Shown: positions 36,677 through 45,011 of the stretch, in pieces
Position numbering within the stretch: the first letter of the stretch is position 1
Layout of the letters: each line of letters opens with the position of its first letter
Assembly: GCF_021287135.1 (NCBI RefSeq)
Contig: NZ_JAJTBB010000026.1
Coordinates: 1 to 64,000, forward strand
Source: Acidovorax sp.
Lineage (GTDB): Bacteria > Pseudomonadota > Gammaproteobacteria > Burkholderiales > Burkholderiaceae_C
Reading direction: 5' to 3'
DNA length: 64,000 nucleotides
The notes under the pieces: generated by a model
What the model saw: only the letters and a program-made list of their open reading frames with translations
What the model was told of the DNA's origin: nothing
Databases searched by the model: none
Made by a program: the position numbers and the translations under genes

Positions 36677-37246
36677 ATGAAAAAGCCCTCACTCCCGTCC
36701 CCGCAGCACAGCGCCGCGCGGCCGCTGCTGCGCCCCGTGCTCGGCGCGGTGGCCGCGGGGCTGGTCGCTGCGTTGCCCTGGGCCGGGTGGGCACAGCAGG
36801 GCGCGGCTGCGGCCGCTGTAGCGCGCACCAACGCCTTCAACGACCCCTTCGTGCAGGTCACCAACGCCCTGCCTGCGTGCCCCGTGCCCGAGGGGCCGCT
36901 GTACACCGCATCCGAGGTGCGCGAGCTGGCCCACGTGCGCGCGCAGCACGGCGGCAGCTGCTACCGCGTGGGCCGTTGCCGGCTGCCCAACTCGTACCTT
37001 TACGACGCCGAGATCATCCCGCGCGTGCAGCTGTACCTGCGCGAGGACGGGCGGTTTGGCGACACCAGCGTGTGGGTGCTGGGCGAGCGCCGGCTGGTCA
37101 CGCTGATGGGCTGCGTGCAGTCGCCGGAGCAGGCCGAGGCGATGGAGAAGGCCGTGGGGCTGGTCGACGATGTGATGGGCGTGGTCAACCTGCTGCAGGT
37201 GGGCACGGCACGCGAAGGGGTGCGGTACCGCCTCGCAGTGCCTTAG
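36677..37246 (+). CDS. exported BON-domain protein
   Basis: A 189-residue protein with a signal peptide (about 1-40, [10 protein letters not shown]) and a C-terminal BON-type domain (about 125-180: [28 protein letters not shown], in part, then VVNLLQVG), where each half has the beta-alpha-beta pattern of phospholipid-binding BON modules. Two short cysteine pairs precede it. The start at 36677 is chosen by the signal peptide. The stop overlaps the convergent YnfA stop by 4 bp. Confidence 0.78.
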   Translation: MKKPSLPSPQHSAARPLLRPVLGAVAAGLVAALPWAGWAQQGAAAAAVARTNAFNDPFVQVTNALPACPVPEGPLYTASEVRELAHVRAQHGGSCYRVGRCRLPNSYLYDAEIIPRVQLYLREDGRFGDTSVWVLGERRLVTLMGCVQSPEQAEAMEKAVGLVDDVMGVVNLLQVGTAREGVRYRLAVP

Positions 37247-37566
37247 CGCCCCGGCTGCAGCATGATGATCGCCATGCCGGCGAGCGCGACCAGCACGCCC
37301 GCCACATCCCATGCGGTGGGCCGAATGCCATCCACCACCCACAGCCACGCCAGCGCCACGCCGATGTAGACCCCGCCATAGGCCGCGTACACGCGGCCCG
37401 CGCCGGCCGTGTCGTGCAAGGTGAGCAGCCACGCAAACAGCGCCAGGCTCAGCGCTGCGGGCAGCAGCAGCCACAGGGGCTTGCCGTGCCGCAGATACAG
37501 CCAGGGCAGGTAGCACCCCACGATTTCGGCCACTGCGGTCGCAATGAACAGCAGCAAGGTCTTCAT
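37243..37566 (-). CDS. YnfA family (UPF0060) membrane protein
   Basis: A 107-residue inner-membrane protein with four hydrophobic helices, matching YnfA by [21 protein letters not shown], the central [20 protein letters not shown] (about 58-77) and [20 protein letters not shown]. YnfA proteins are small-multidrug-resistance-like. Start overlaps the ArsR-type regulator stop (ATGA), so both are one transcript. Confidence 0.93.
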   Translation of the reverse strand: MKTLLLFIATAVAEIVGCYLPWLYLRHGKPLWLLLPAALSLALFAWLLTLHDTAGAGRVYAAYGGVYIGVALAWLWVVDGIRPTAWDVAGVLVALAGMAIIMLQPGR

Positions 37567-38288
37567 GCTGCGCGCGTGCCTTGCGGGGTGGATGCGGCGG
37601 CCGGGGCAGTGCCAGCCAGCCATTCGCGCAGCGCCAGTTCGCCCCGGGGTGTGAACTGGACCACGCGCGAGTCCCCGGCGCGGTGCGCCCACCCACCGTC
37701 GAATAGCCGCTGCAGCAACGCCGCGCCCAGTGCGCCGCCCAGGTGGTGACGCCGCTCGCTCCAGTCCAGGCAGGGGCGGCACAGCGCGCGCCGCTGGTGG
37801 GCGAGGGCGTTGGTGTCGATCCCCACCTGTTCAAACCACTGCGCGCCCGCATCGGTGACTGCCGCGCCCTGGGGCGTGGCCTGCAGCAGCCCTTGCCGCA
37901 CTAGCGACTCGTAGAACTGCACGCCCACCTCGCCGGCCAGGTGGTCGTAGCACATGCGCGCGCGGCGCAGGGCCGGCTCGCGCGGGCTGGCGCGCAGGCG
38001 CACCGCACCGGCGCGGAAGGCCACGTTCATCAGCGATTCCAGCAGGGCCGCCACGTCGCGGTCGGCCAGGCGGAAGTAGCGGTGCCGGCCCTGGCTTTCC
38101 ACGGCCACCAGGCCCGCGTCCGTCAGCTTGGCCAGGTGGGCGCTGATGGTCTGCTTGGTCACGCCGGCCACATCGGCCAGCTCGGTGGCGGTGAGGGCGC
38201 GGTCGGCCATCAGCGCGGTGAGGACTTCGGCGCGCGCGCTGTCGCCGATGAGCGCGGCAATGCGCGCGATGTGGGGGCCATCTTTCAT
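37563..38288 (-). CDS. ArsR family transcriptional regulator
   Basis: A 241-residue regulator. The N-terminal winged helix (about residues 12-90) has [23 protein letters not shown] as the helix-turn-helix and [14 protein letters not shown] as the wing. The C-terminal extension has [10 protein letters not shown] and CRPCLDW and may bind metal or another ligand. It is divergent from the NIPSNAP gene. A perfect 8-bp inverted repeat (ATGGTTCG, CGAACCAT, 8 bp apart, 38287-38310) overlaps its own start codon and is the likely operator. Confidence 0.88.
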   Translation of the reverse strand: MKDGPHIARIAALIGDSARAEVLTALMADRALTATELADVAGVTKQTISAHLAKLTDAGLVAVESQGRHRYFRLADRDVAALLESLMNVAFRAGAVRLRASPREPALRRARMCYDHLAGEVGVQFYESLVRQGLLQATPQGAAVTDAGAQWFEQVGIDTNALAHQRRALCRPCLDWSERRHHLGGALGAALLQRLFDGGWAHRAGDSRVVQFTPRGELALREWLAGTAPAAASTPQGTRAA

Positions 38289-38310
38289 GGTTCGATCTTG
38301 GGCGAACCAT
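38287..38310. promoter_or_regulatory. probable operator of the ArsR-type regulator
   Basis: ATGGTTCG (38287-38294) and CGAACCAT (38303-38310) are perfect inverted repeats 8 bp apart. The left arm includes the regulator's start codon on the minus strand; the divergent NIPSNAP gene begins 70 bp away. Confidence 0.6.
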
Positions 38311-38380
38311 CGGTGCCCGTCAACAGCCTATCGTGAAGCCCTTGCCAACCCAAGAGCCTGTCCAAAAACTTCGGAACACC

Positions 38381-38725
38381 ATGATCACCTGCTTTATCCG
38401 CTACGAAATCGACCCTTTCCAGCGCGAGTTGTTCGCCGAGTACGCGCGCCGCTGGGGCCAGATCATTCCCCGCTGCGGCGGCCACCTGCTGGGCTACTTC
38501 CTGCCGCACGAGGGCAGCAACTACGAGGCCTGGGGCCTGATCGGCTTTGACTCGCTGGCCGCCTACGAGGCCTACCGCGCCCGCCTGCGGGCCGACCCCG
38601 AGGGCCGCGCCAACTTTGCGATGGCCCAGGAAAAGCGCTTCATCCTGCGCGAGGAACGCACGTTCACGCAGGGCGTGCAGGGCACGCTGGGCCTGCCGGC
38701 GCACCCGCAGGAGGCAGGCGCATGA
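38381..38725 (+). CDS. NIPSNAP family protein
   Basis: A 114-residue dimeric alpha/beta barrel protein matching [54 protein letters not shown] and an [10 protein letters not shown] ending. Members are stress-linked proteins of unknown reaction. It is translated with the following monooxygenase-like gene (ATGA overlap) and is divergent from the ArsR-type regulator, which probably controls both. Confidence 0.9.
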   Translation: MITCFIRYEIDPFQRELFAEYARRWGQIIPRCGGHLLGYFLPHEGSNYEAWGLIGFDSLAAYEAYRARLRADPEGRANFAMAQEKRFILREERTFTQGVQGTLGLPAHPQEAGA

Positions 38726-39066
38726 TGGCCGTGATCTTCGAGGTCCAGCCCGCGCCGGGCCAGCGCGGCGCCTACCTGGACGCCGCCGCCGCGCTGCGGC
38801 CGATGCTGGAGCAGATCGACGGATTCATCGCCATCGAGCGGTTCGAGAGCCTCAGCGTTCCCGGCAAGCTGCTGTCGCTGTCCTTCTGGCGCGATGAGGC
38901 CGCCGTGGCGCGCTGGCGCCAGCAGGAGGCGCACCGCGCCACCCAAAGCGCGGGCCGGGCCGGCATCTTTGACGACTACCGCCTGCGCGTGGCCGCCGTG
39001 GTGCGCGACTACGGCCTGCATGAGCGGGCGCAAGCGCCGGCGGATTCGCGCGCCGTGCATGGGTAG
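38722..39066 (+). CDS. antibiotic biosynthesis monooxygenase-fold protein
   Basis: A 114-residue ABM-domain protein (ferredoxin-like fold) with the typical [54 protein letters not shown] and [12 protein letters not shown] pattern. Such proteins oxidise quinone-like or haem-like compounds without cofactors, or act as unknown stress proteins. Overlaps the NIPSNAP gene by 4 bp. Confidence 0.88.
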   Translation: MMAVIFEVQPAPGQRGAYLDAAAALRPMLEQIDGFIAIERFESLSVPGKLLSLSFWRDEAAVARWRQQEAHRATQSAGRAGIFDDYRLRVAAVVRDYGLHERAQAPADSRAVHG

Positions 39067-39132
39067 CCGGCTGAGCTGGGCCGACGGCCCGTGCGCAAGC
39101 AGGGTCCCCGCACAGAGGCTGCGGCGGTGACC

Positions 39133-39756
39133 TCAATCCAGCCGCTGCACGGACTCCAGCGCGCGCCGTTTGCGTTCCTCCAGCGCCTGTGCCAGTTCTG
39201 CCCAACGACCCCCGTGCTGCGCACCCGCGATGAGCGCACTTCCAATCGCCATGCCGACCATGGACAGGAAACCCAGCACGATCCATGCGATGAGCGACTC
39301 CAGCGGCCGGAAGTCGCCCGCCTTCCACGCTAGATCGCCCCGGTGCCACATGATCGCGCCAAGCCAGAGCGGCGTTGCCAGGAAGATCCAGCCAAAAATC
39401 TGGGCGGGCACGGGCGCGGCTTTGCCGATCACTGTGGCGAGGGTGGGGAGCGATACGGAGATGATCAGCAGGATCGCAACCGCCCTGGGCAGAACGGCCC
39501 AGATGATGGCGCTGAAGAGCAGCGTTCCGGCGATCAGTGCCACCAGCTTGGCGCCATAGCCATCGTTGTCGTCCTCGGTGCCTTCCCACAGCGCCGCCGC
39601 TGCCGGCACCGGTTCCGTGCGCCGGGCCACAAGCACCGCTGCGGCGACCTCGCGCGCGATGTCGGTCAAATCCTGACCGGCCAGGCGTCGCTCGATTTCC
39701 TCCGTCTCCATCGACTGGTACAAGGCCTCCAACGAGCGCTTCTTCCTGCTGTCCAT
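39133..39756 (-). CDS. four-helix membrane protein of unknown function
   Basis: A 207-residue protein. Residues 1-60 are polar and helical (KKRSLEALYQSMETEEIERRL), followed by four hydrophobic helices (about 75-95, 98-118, 130-148 and 163-187) and a basic, coiled-coil-like tail ALEERKRRALESVQRL. The ATG at 39756 follows AGGGAGG, a good ribosome binding site. No family recognised. Confidence 0.65.
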   Translation of the reverse strand: MDSRKKRSLEALYQSMETEEIERRLAGQDLTDIAREVAAAVLVARRTEPVPAAAALWEGTEDDNDGYGAKLVALIAGTLLFSAIIWAVLPRAVAILLIISVSLPTLATVIGKAAPVPAQIFGWIFLATPLWLGAIMWHRGDLAWKAGDFRPLESLIAWIVLGFLSMVGMAIGSALIAGAQHGGRWAELAQALEERKRRALESVQRLD

Positions 39757-40052
39757 GGTTCCTCCCTCTGTGAGTTGCGCGTGGCGGCCATCGTGGGTGT
39801 GGGGCGAACGCATGCGCAGTGCACTCTGCAAGACACGTCCGCGCAAGGCGCACCGCCGCAGCAAAGACGCTGGCGCGCCTGCGCTACGGCCCACTGCCCA
39901 GCCCCGTGACGTCTGCGCATCGCTCGTGCAGGACCCTCGCTTCGGCTTCGCAGGTCGCAGCAGCAAGAATACCGCCCGGGCGCTCAAGCGGCGAGGGCCT
40001 GGATTGGCTCCCGCAACGTGGGCATGAGAAAAATCAACGCTCTGGCGTCTGC
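39757..40052. other. gene-free interval
   Basis: About 296 bp between two minus-strand genes. No gene, strong promoter or terminator could be supported. It probably holds the promoter of the membrane protein gene near 39757-39850. Confidence 0.5.
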
Positions 40053-40916
40053 CTACCGCGGCAGCTTCAGCGCCACCACCTCCATGCACACGCGGTAACG
40101 CTGGCTGATGCCGTAGCGCACGGGCTCAAAGCCGCATTCGGCCAGCAGCGCATACAGCCGCTCGCGGTCGAAGTTATGGTAGTGCTCGATCTCGCCCCAG
40201 TACGGGTTGGCGTTCGCGGCGTCCAGCGCCTTCCACACGGTCGAACCCCGGTTGGGCATGGAAACCAGCAGCACGCCCCCGGGCTGCAGCAGCCGGTGGG
40301 CGGCGCCCAGGCCGACCTTGGGGAACGGCATGTGCTCCAGCACATCCGCCATGCTGACCACGCTGGCAGGCCGGGGCAGTTCGAGTTGCGCCACGTCCTG
40401 GCAGTGCGCGCTGACGCCCCATTTGCGCAGCTCGTCCACCGTCTGCTGGCGCAGGTCCAGCCCCACCGGCTCAAACCCGTATTCCTGCGCCGTGAACAGC
40501 AGCGACGCGTTGCCAAAGCCCACATCCACCCAGGTGCCGTGGCTCTGGTAGGGCAGCACCTTCTCGATCATCTGCGCCGACACATAGCGCTGGCGCTCCA
40601 GGTCGTAGCCCACCACCTGCGATTCGTTGGTCCCGCGAAACACCACCTTCAGCGCCGCATCGGTGTAGTAGCCGCTGCGAAACACATGGCCGCAGGCCGC
40701 GCAGCGGCTCCAGTGCATCGTGCGCGACAGCTCCGGGCTGTAGCGGGGGTGGTGCGAGCAGTCCGCGCTGCACAGCGGCGCCAGGGCCTGGCTGGCGCAC
40801 AAGGGGCAGGCCTGGTAGTCGATCAACTCGCCCGGCAAGGGCGACGCAGGCGCGGCGGCCGGGGCCGGCGGGCGGGCCACCTGCGTGGCGCTGGTGGCAA
40901 AGGAGTACTTGATCAT
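40053..40916 (-). CDS. SAM-dependent methyltransferase with N-terminal zinc ribbon
   Basis: A 287-residue class I methyltransferase. The N-terminal third has a zinc-finger-like region with CPLCAS, CSADCSHH and CAACGH (about residues 37-90). The methyltransferase core follows: WVDVGFGNASLLFTAQEYGF (about 129-148), FEPVGLDLR, MADVLEHMPFPK and LLQPGGVLLVSMPN. This layout is often seen near surface polysaccharide or natural-product genes, but no such partner is here. Target unknown. Confidence 0.83.
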   Translation of the reverse strand: MIKYSFATSATQVARPPAPAAAPASPLPGELIDYQACPLCASQALAPLCSADCSHHPRYSPELSRTMHWSRCAACGHVFRSGYYTDAALKVVFRGTNESQVVGYDLERQRYVSAQMIEKVLPYQSHGTWVDVGFGNASLLFTAQEYGFEPVGLDLRQQTVDELRKWGVSAHCQDVAQLELPRPASVVSMADVLEHMPFPKVGLGAAHRLLQPGGVLLVSMPNRGSTVWKALDAANANPYWGEIEHYHNFDRERLYALLAECGFEPVRYGISQRYRVCMEVVALKLPR

Positions 40917-41004
40917 GGTCCCATCCTCAAAAACGCCTGCCGCACATCACCGCAGTGCGTGACCGCACGCCACCGCGGCCTTCTCGCATCGCGCACCGCC
41001 CCGC

Positions 41005-41550
41005 TCACACGGCAAGCCAGCCGCGAAATCCCCGGGCCGCGTAGTACGACGATGCCCCGTTGTGGTACACGAACACCCTGCCGTAGCGGCGGTCGCCAAA
41101 CAGCGCGCCGCCCAGTGCCCGAACGTCGCCGGGCGTCTGCACCCAGCTCGACGTCTTGGTATCGAATTCGCCCAGCGCCTGCAGGGCGCGGTAGCGCGCT
41201 TCCGTCAGCAGCTCCACGCCCATGTCCGCCGCCATGGCCACCGCGCTGCCCTGCGGCTTGTGCTCCTTGCGCGCGTCCAGCGCCTGCGCGTCGTAACACA
41301 GGCTGCGGCGGCCGCCCGGGCTTTCGCGGGAGCAATCGCAAAAGTGGATCTCCGCCGTGCCGTCGGCACGCCCCACCACATCGGGTTCTCCCCCGGTGGC
41401 CTCCATGGCGTGCAGCGACTGCAGCGCATCGGGCTTGCCCTCCAGCCGCGCCAGCACTTCCGCCCAGGCAATGCCCGGGTGGCGCTGCATGTGTGCGTCG
41501 AATCGCGCCTTCAGCACGGCCAGCAGTTCGTGGCGTTCGGGTGCCTTCAT
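41005..41550 (-). CDS. DUF4256 family protein
   Basis: A 181-residue soluble protein matching DUF4256: LLAVLKARFDAHMQRHPGI, the central EIHFCDCSRESPGGRRSLCYD (in part), KPQGSAVAMAADMGVELL, and WVQTPGDVRALGGALFGDRRYGRVFVYHNGA. The family is about this length. The function is unknown. ATG at 41550 gives the family start; upstream codons look non-coding. Confidence 0.88.
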   Translation of the reverse strand: MKAPERHELLAVLKARFDAHMQRHPGIAWAEVLARLEGKPDALQSLHAMEATGGEPDVVGRADGTAEIHFCDCSRESPGGRRSLCYDAQALDARKEHKPQGSAVAMAADMGVELLTEARYRALQALGEFDTKTSSWVQTPGDVRALGGALFGDRRYGRVFVYHNGASSYYAARGFRGWLAV

Positions 41551-41646
41551 GGGGTGCAACCTGCGGGAATGGTGTTGCGGGATACCCGCATTCGCGGGGC
41601 GTGCCTGATGCGTCGTTTCGGCTTGCGGGGCGCTCAAGGCGCCGGC

Positions 41647-43071
41647 CTACAGCGCAAAAATCTTCCCCGGATTCAGGATGTTCTTCGGGTCCAGCGCGCG
41701 CTTGATGGCGCGCATCATGTCCACCGCGCCGGTGCCGGTCTCGTCCAGCAGGAAACCCATCTTGTGCACGCCCACGCCGTGTTCGCCGGTGCAGGTGCCG
41801 CCCATGCTGAGGGCGCGGGCGACCAGGGTGTGGTTCAGGGTTTCGGCCTGGGTGCGTTCTTCGGCGCTGTGGGGGTCGATGAGGTAGCCAAAGTGGAAGT
41901 TGCCGTCGCCCACATGGCCGACGAGGAAGTAGGGGATGCCGCTGGCTTCGACTTCGTCCACCGATTCGAGCAGGCAGTCGGCCAGGCGGCTGATGGGCAC
42001 GCAGGTGTCGGTGCTGATGGCGCGGCAGCCGGGGCGGCTTTGCACGGCGGCAAAGTAGGCGTTGTGCCGCGCGGTCCACAGGCGGGTGCGCTCCTCGGGG
42101 GTGCTGGCCCACTCAAAGGCCTGGCCGCCAAATTCGCTGGCAAGGTCCTGCACCATCTCGGCCTGTTCCTTCACGCTGGCGGGCGAACCGTGGAACTCCA
42201 TCAGCAGCATGGGTTCCTCGCGCAGATTGAGCTTGCTGTGCGCATTCACCATCCGCACGGTGTGGCGGTCGATCAACTCCACGCGCGCAATCGGCACGCC
42301 GATCTGGATGGTCTGGATCACGGTGCGCACGGCCGCCTCGATGCTCGGGAAGGAGCAGATGGCGGCGCTCACGGCCTCGGGCAGCGGGTACAGGCGCACG
42401 GTGATCTCGGTCATGATGCCCAGCGTGCCTTCGCTGCCCACCAGCAGGCGGGTGAGGTCGTAGCCCGCGCTGCTTTTCTTGGCGCGGGTGCCGGTGCGGA
42501 TGACCTCGCCGCTGGCCGTCACCACCTCCAGCGCCAGCACGTTCTCGCGCATGGTGCCGTAGCGCACGGCGTTGGTGCCGCTGGCGCGCGTGGCGGCCAT
42601 GCCGCCGATGCTGGCGTCGGCGCCCGGGTCGATGGGGAAGAACAGGCCGGTGTCCTTGATGGCGTCGTTCAACTGCTTGCGCGTGATGCCGGGCTGCACG
42701 GTCACCGTCAGGTCTTCGGCATTGATGCTGAGCACCCGGTTCATGCGGCTCACGTCGATGCTGATGCCGCCCTGCACGGCCAGCAGGTGGCCCTCCAGCG
42801 ACGAGCCGGCGCCGTACGGGATCACGGGCACTTCGTACTGGCTGGCGAGCTTGACCAGGTCGGCCACGTCCTGCGTGCTTTCGGCAAACACCACAGCGCT
42901 GGGCGGCGGGGCCTGCAGCGAGCCTTCGTCGCGCCCGTGCTGCTCGCGCACGGCCTGGGCCAGCGAGCACTGCGCGCCAAAGCGGGCCTGCAGCGCATCG
43001 ATCAGGGCCTGGGGCACGTCGCGCAGCTGGATTTCAGGCAGCAGGTGGGCGGCAGCGGTGGGGGCGTTCAT
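41647..43071 (-). CDS. FAD-linked D-lactate/glycolate-type dehydrogenase
   Basis: A 474-residue flavoprotein of the GlcD/D-lactate dehydrogenase (cytochrome) family. The FAD-binding PCMH domain includes VIPYGAGSSLEGHLLAVQGG (about residues 82-101), DPGADASIGGMAATRASGTN (about 147-166), GYDLTRLLVGSEGTLGIMTE (about 202-221). The C-terminal cap has VGHVGDGNFHFGYLIDP (about 388-404) and TGEHGVGVHKMGFL with metal-binding histidines. It oxidises a 2-hydroxy acid and passes electrons to the respiratory chain. Substrate cannot be fixed. Confidence 0.92.
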   Translation of the reverse strand: MNAPTAAAHLLPEIQLRDVPQALIDALQARFGAQCSLAQAVREQHGRDEGSLQAPPPSAVVFAESTQDVADLVKLASQYEVPVIPYGAGSSLEGHLLAVQGGISIDVSRMNRVLSINAEDLTVTVQPGITRKQLNDAIKDTGLFFPIDPGADASIGGMAATRASGTNAVRYGTMRENVLALEVVTASGEVIRTGTRAKKSSAGYDLTRLLVGSEGTLGIMTEITVRLYPLPEAVSAAICSFPSIEAAVRTVIQTIQIGVPIARVELIDRHTVRMVNAHSKLNLREEPMLLMEFHGSPASVKEQAEMVQDLASEFGGQAFEWASTPEERTRLWTARHNAYFAAVQSRPGCRAISTDTCVPISRLADCLLESVDEVEASGIPYFLVGHVGDGNFHFGYLIDPHSAEERTQAETLNHTLVARALSMGGTCTGEHGVGVHKMGFLLDETGTGAVDMMRAIKRALDPKNILNPGKIFAL

Positions 43072-43203
43072 GGTGGGTGTCTCCGGTGAGGGCGGTCAAT
43101 GAGAAGCATTCTAGGTTCGGCCCGCGGGCAGCTCGGGGTGATCCACCTTGGGCCCGCTGAGGGGTGCGGGTATTCACGGGCTTGCTGGTCAGCATCCGCC
43201 TAA

Positions 43204-43225
43204 ATACATTACGTTTGAAATGTAT
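43204..43225. promoter_or_regulatory. candidate TetR operator
   Basis: ATACATT (43204-43210) and AATGTAT (43219-43225) form a perfect 7-bp inverted repeat with an 8-bp spacer, 14 bp before the TetR start, in a short A/T-rich stretch that probably also holds its promoter. Confidence 0.55.
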
Positions 43226-43239
43226 ATTGTGAAAGCGCC

Positions 43240-43914
43240 ATGAACCACCGTGTTTCCCCCAAGGCCGGGGCGCGCCGCACCCATGCCGAGCGCAGCGCCG
43301 CCACGCGCCAGCACCTGATTGCCACGGCCATCGACGTGATCCAGCGCCGCAGCCTGGAGGAGATGTCCATCCACGAGCTGGCCAAGTCGGCGGGCATGAC
43401 CTCCGGAGCGGTGCAGCACCACTTTGCGTCCAAGGCGGTGCTGATGATGAACGTGCTGAGCGAGCTGATCGAGTCCACCGTGCGCTCGGGCGAGCTGTGG
43501 CCCAGCCCCGCGCTGCCGGCGCGCGAGCGGGCTGCGAAATTTGTGCAGGCGGTGTGGAGCCTGGTGTATGCGCAGCCGCGCTTCATCGTGGCGTGGAACA
43601 TCTACCTGGGCTGCCGCAATCAGCCGGAGGTGCTGGGCCACATCGCCGAGCTGCGCCGGAGCGTGCAGGCGCGCATGCACGACGGCTTCTTCAACGCCTT
43701 CCCTGAGCTGGCGGCCATGCCCGACCGTGACGGCCTGCTGGGCCTGGTGCTGTCGTCGCTGCGCGGCCTGGGCCTGCTGCAGCTCTTTGCACCCGCACCG
43801 CCCACCGTGCCCGATGCTGCCCAGGAGGCACAACTGGACTGCTTGGCCGACTGGATTGCCGCCCGGTGCGAAGCCTCTGCTACGCCTACAAAGGCGCACA
43901 CACGCCGCCGCTGA
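43240..43914 (+). CDS. TetR/AcrR family transcriptional regulator
   Basis: A 224-residue regulator. The N-terminal helix-turn-helix is in TRQHLIATAIDVIQRRSLEEMSIHELAKSAGMTSGAVQHHFASK (about residues 23-66, given in part). The C-terminal domain is helical with YAQPRFIVAWNIYLG. A palindrome overlaps its promoter. It lies 98 bp before the TctC receptor and the carboxylesterase on the same strand, and may regulate them. Confidence 0.9.
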   Translation: MNHRVSPKAGARRTHAERSAATRQHLIATAIDVIQRRSLEEMSIHELAKSAGMTSGAVQHHFASKAVLMMNVLSELIESTVRSGELWPSPALPARERAAKFVQAVWSLVYAQPRFIVAWNIYLGCRNQPEVLGHIAELRRSVQARMHDGFFNAFPELAAMPDRDGLLGLVLSSLRGLGLLQLFAPAPPTVPDAAQEAQLDCLADWIAARCEASATPTKAHTRRR

Positions 43915-44012
43915 CGCCCTTCTTTGTCTGCCCGTGGGGTGCGCGGCATCTCCCGCCTGCACGTTACTCAACCCGAGCGCCCCTCGCATAAAACACCAAC
44001 AGGAGACACACC

Positions 44013-45011
44013 ATGACCTCAGCCTCTACGCGCGCTCCGCGCCTCCTCGCGCTCGCCGCGCTGGCCTGCGCTGCTGGCAGCGCCCAGGCGCAGCAGCCTG
44101 CGGCCTACCCGGCCAAACCCATCCAGCTCATCGCGCAGCAGCCGCCCGGCAGCGGCTCGGACGCGATGACCCGCGTGTGGGCCGACTGCGCTGCGCGTGA
44201 ACTGGGCCAGCCCGTGGTGGTGCAGAACAAGCCCGGGGCCAACGGCATCCTGGCCGTCAACTACCTCAAGGCCCAGCCTGCAGATGGCTACAACCTGCTG
44301 AGCATCGGCATGTCGCAGATGAGCATCACGCCCTACGTCTACAAGCAGCAGCCCTATGACCCGCTGCGCGACTTCGACGGCGTGGCCGTGCTGGGCACGT
44401 CGCCGCTGGTGCTGGCGGTGCCCGCGGGGCAGGGCATTGCCACCCTGGCGGACCTGCAGAAGCTGGCCCGGTCCACGCCCGGCGGCATCAACTTCGGCTC
44501 GCCGGGCCGGGGCAGCCCCGCCCACCTGCTGACCTCGGCGCTCATCGAGCGGCTGGGCGTGCCGGGCACCCATGTGCCCTTTGTGGGCGAGGGCGCGGGG
44601 CTCACCGCCCTCATGGGCCAGCAGATCCATGCGATGACACTGGTCATCGGCACAGCCGCTGCGCAGGTCAAGGCCGGCAAGCTGGTGCCGCTGGCTCTGT
44701 TTGGCACCCAGCGCTCGGCGTTGCTGCCCGAGGTGCCCACCATTGCCGAGGCGCTGCCCAGCGCCAGCGACCTGGCGCGCCCCGCGTGGATTGCCGTGGT
44801 CGCCAAGGCCGGCACGCCGCCCGAGCTGCTGAACCGGCTCAACGCCGCCACCGAAAAATGCCGCACGGGCGACGCGCACTACAAGTCCCGACTGGAGGCC
44901 ATGAACGTCACGCTCACGCCGTCGGTGCCGGGCGACGCGCGCACCTGGGCGGCGCGTGATGCGGCCGTCTGGCGCCCGCTGATCGACAAGCTGGGCCTGG
45001 CGACGGAATGA
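44013..45011 (+). CDS. Bug/TctC family periplasmic receptor
   Basis: A 332-residue exported solute receptor: signal peptide (about 1-27, AQAQ), then the typical YPAKPIQLIAQQPPGSGSDAMTR (in part), VVVQNKPGANGILAVNYL (about 69-86), ADGYNLL and the later GLTALMGQQIHAMTLVIGTA. These proteins bind small carboxylates and serve tripartite tricarboxylate transporters or act alone; membrane partners are absent here, as for many Bug proteins. Overlaps the esterase gene by 4 bp (ATGA). Confidence 0.92.
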   Translation: MTSASTRAPRLLALAALACAAGSAQAQQPAAYPAKPIQLIAQQPPGSGSDAMTRVWADCAARELGQPVVVQNKPGANGILAVNYLKAQPADGYNLLSIGMSQMSITPYVYKQQPYDPLRDFDGVAVLGTSPLVLAVPAGQGIATLADLQKLARSTPGGINFGSPGRGSPAHLLTSALIERLGVPGTHVPFVGEGAGLTALMGQQIHAMTLVIGTAAAQVKAGKLVPLALFGTQRSALLPEVPTIAEALPSASDLARPAWIAVVAKAGTPPELLNRLNAATEKCRTGDAHYKSRLEAMNVTLTPSVPGDARTWAARDAAVWRPLIDKLGLATE

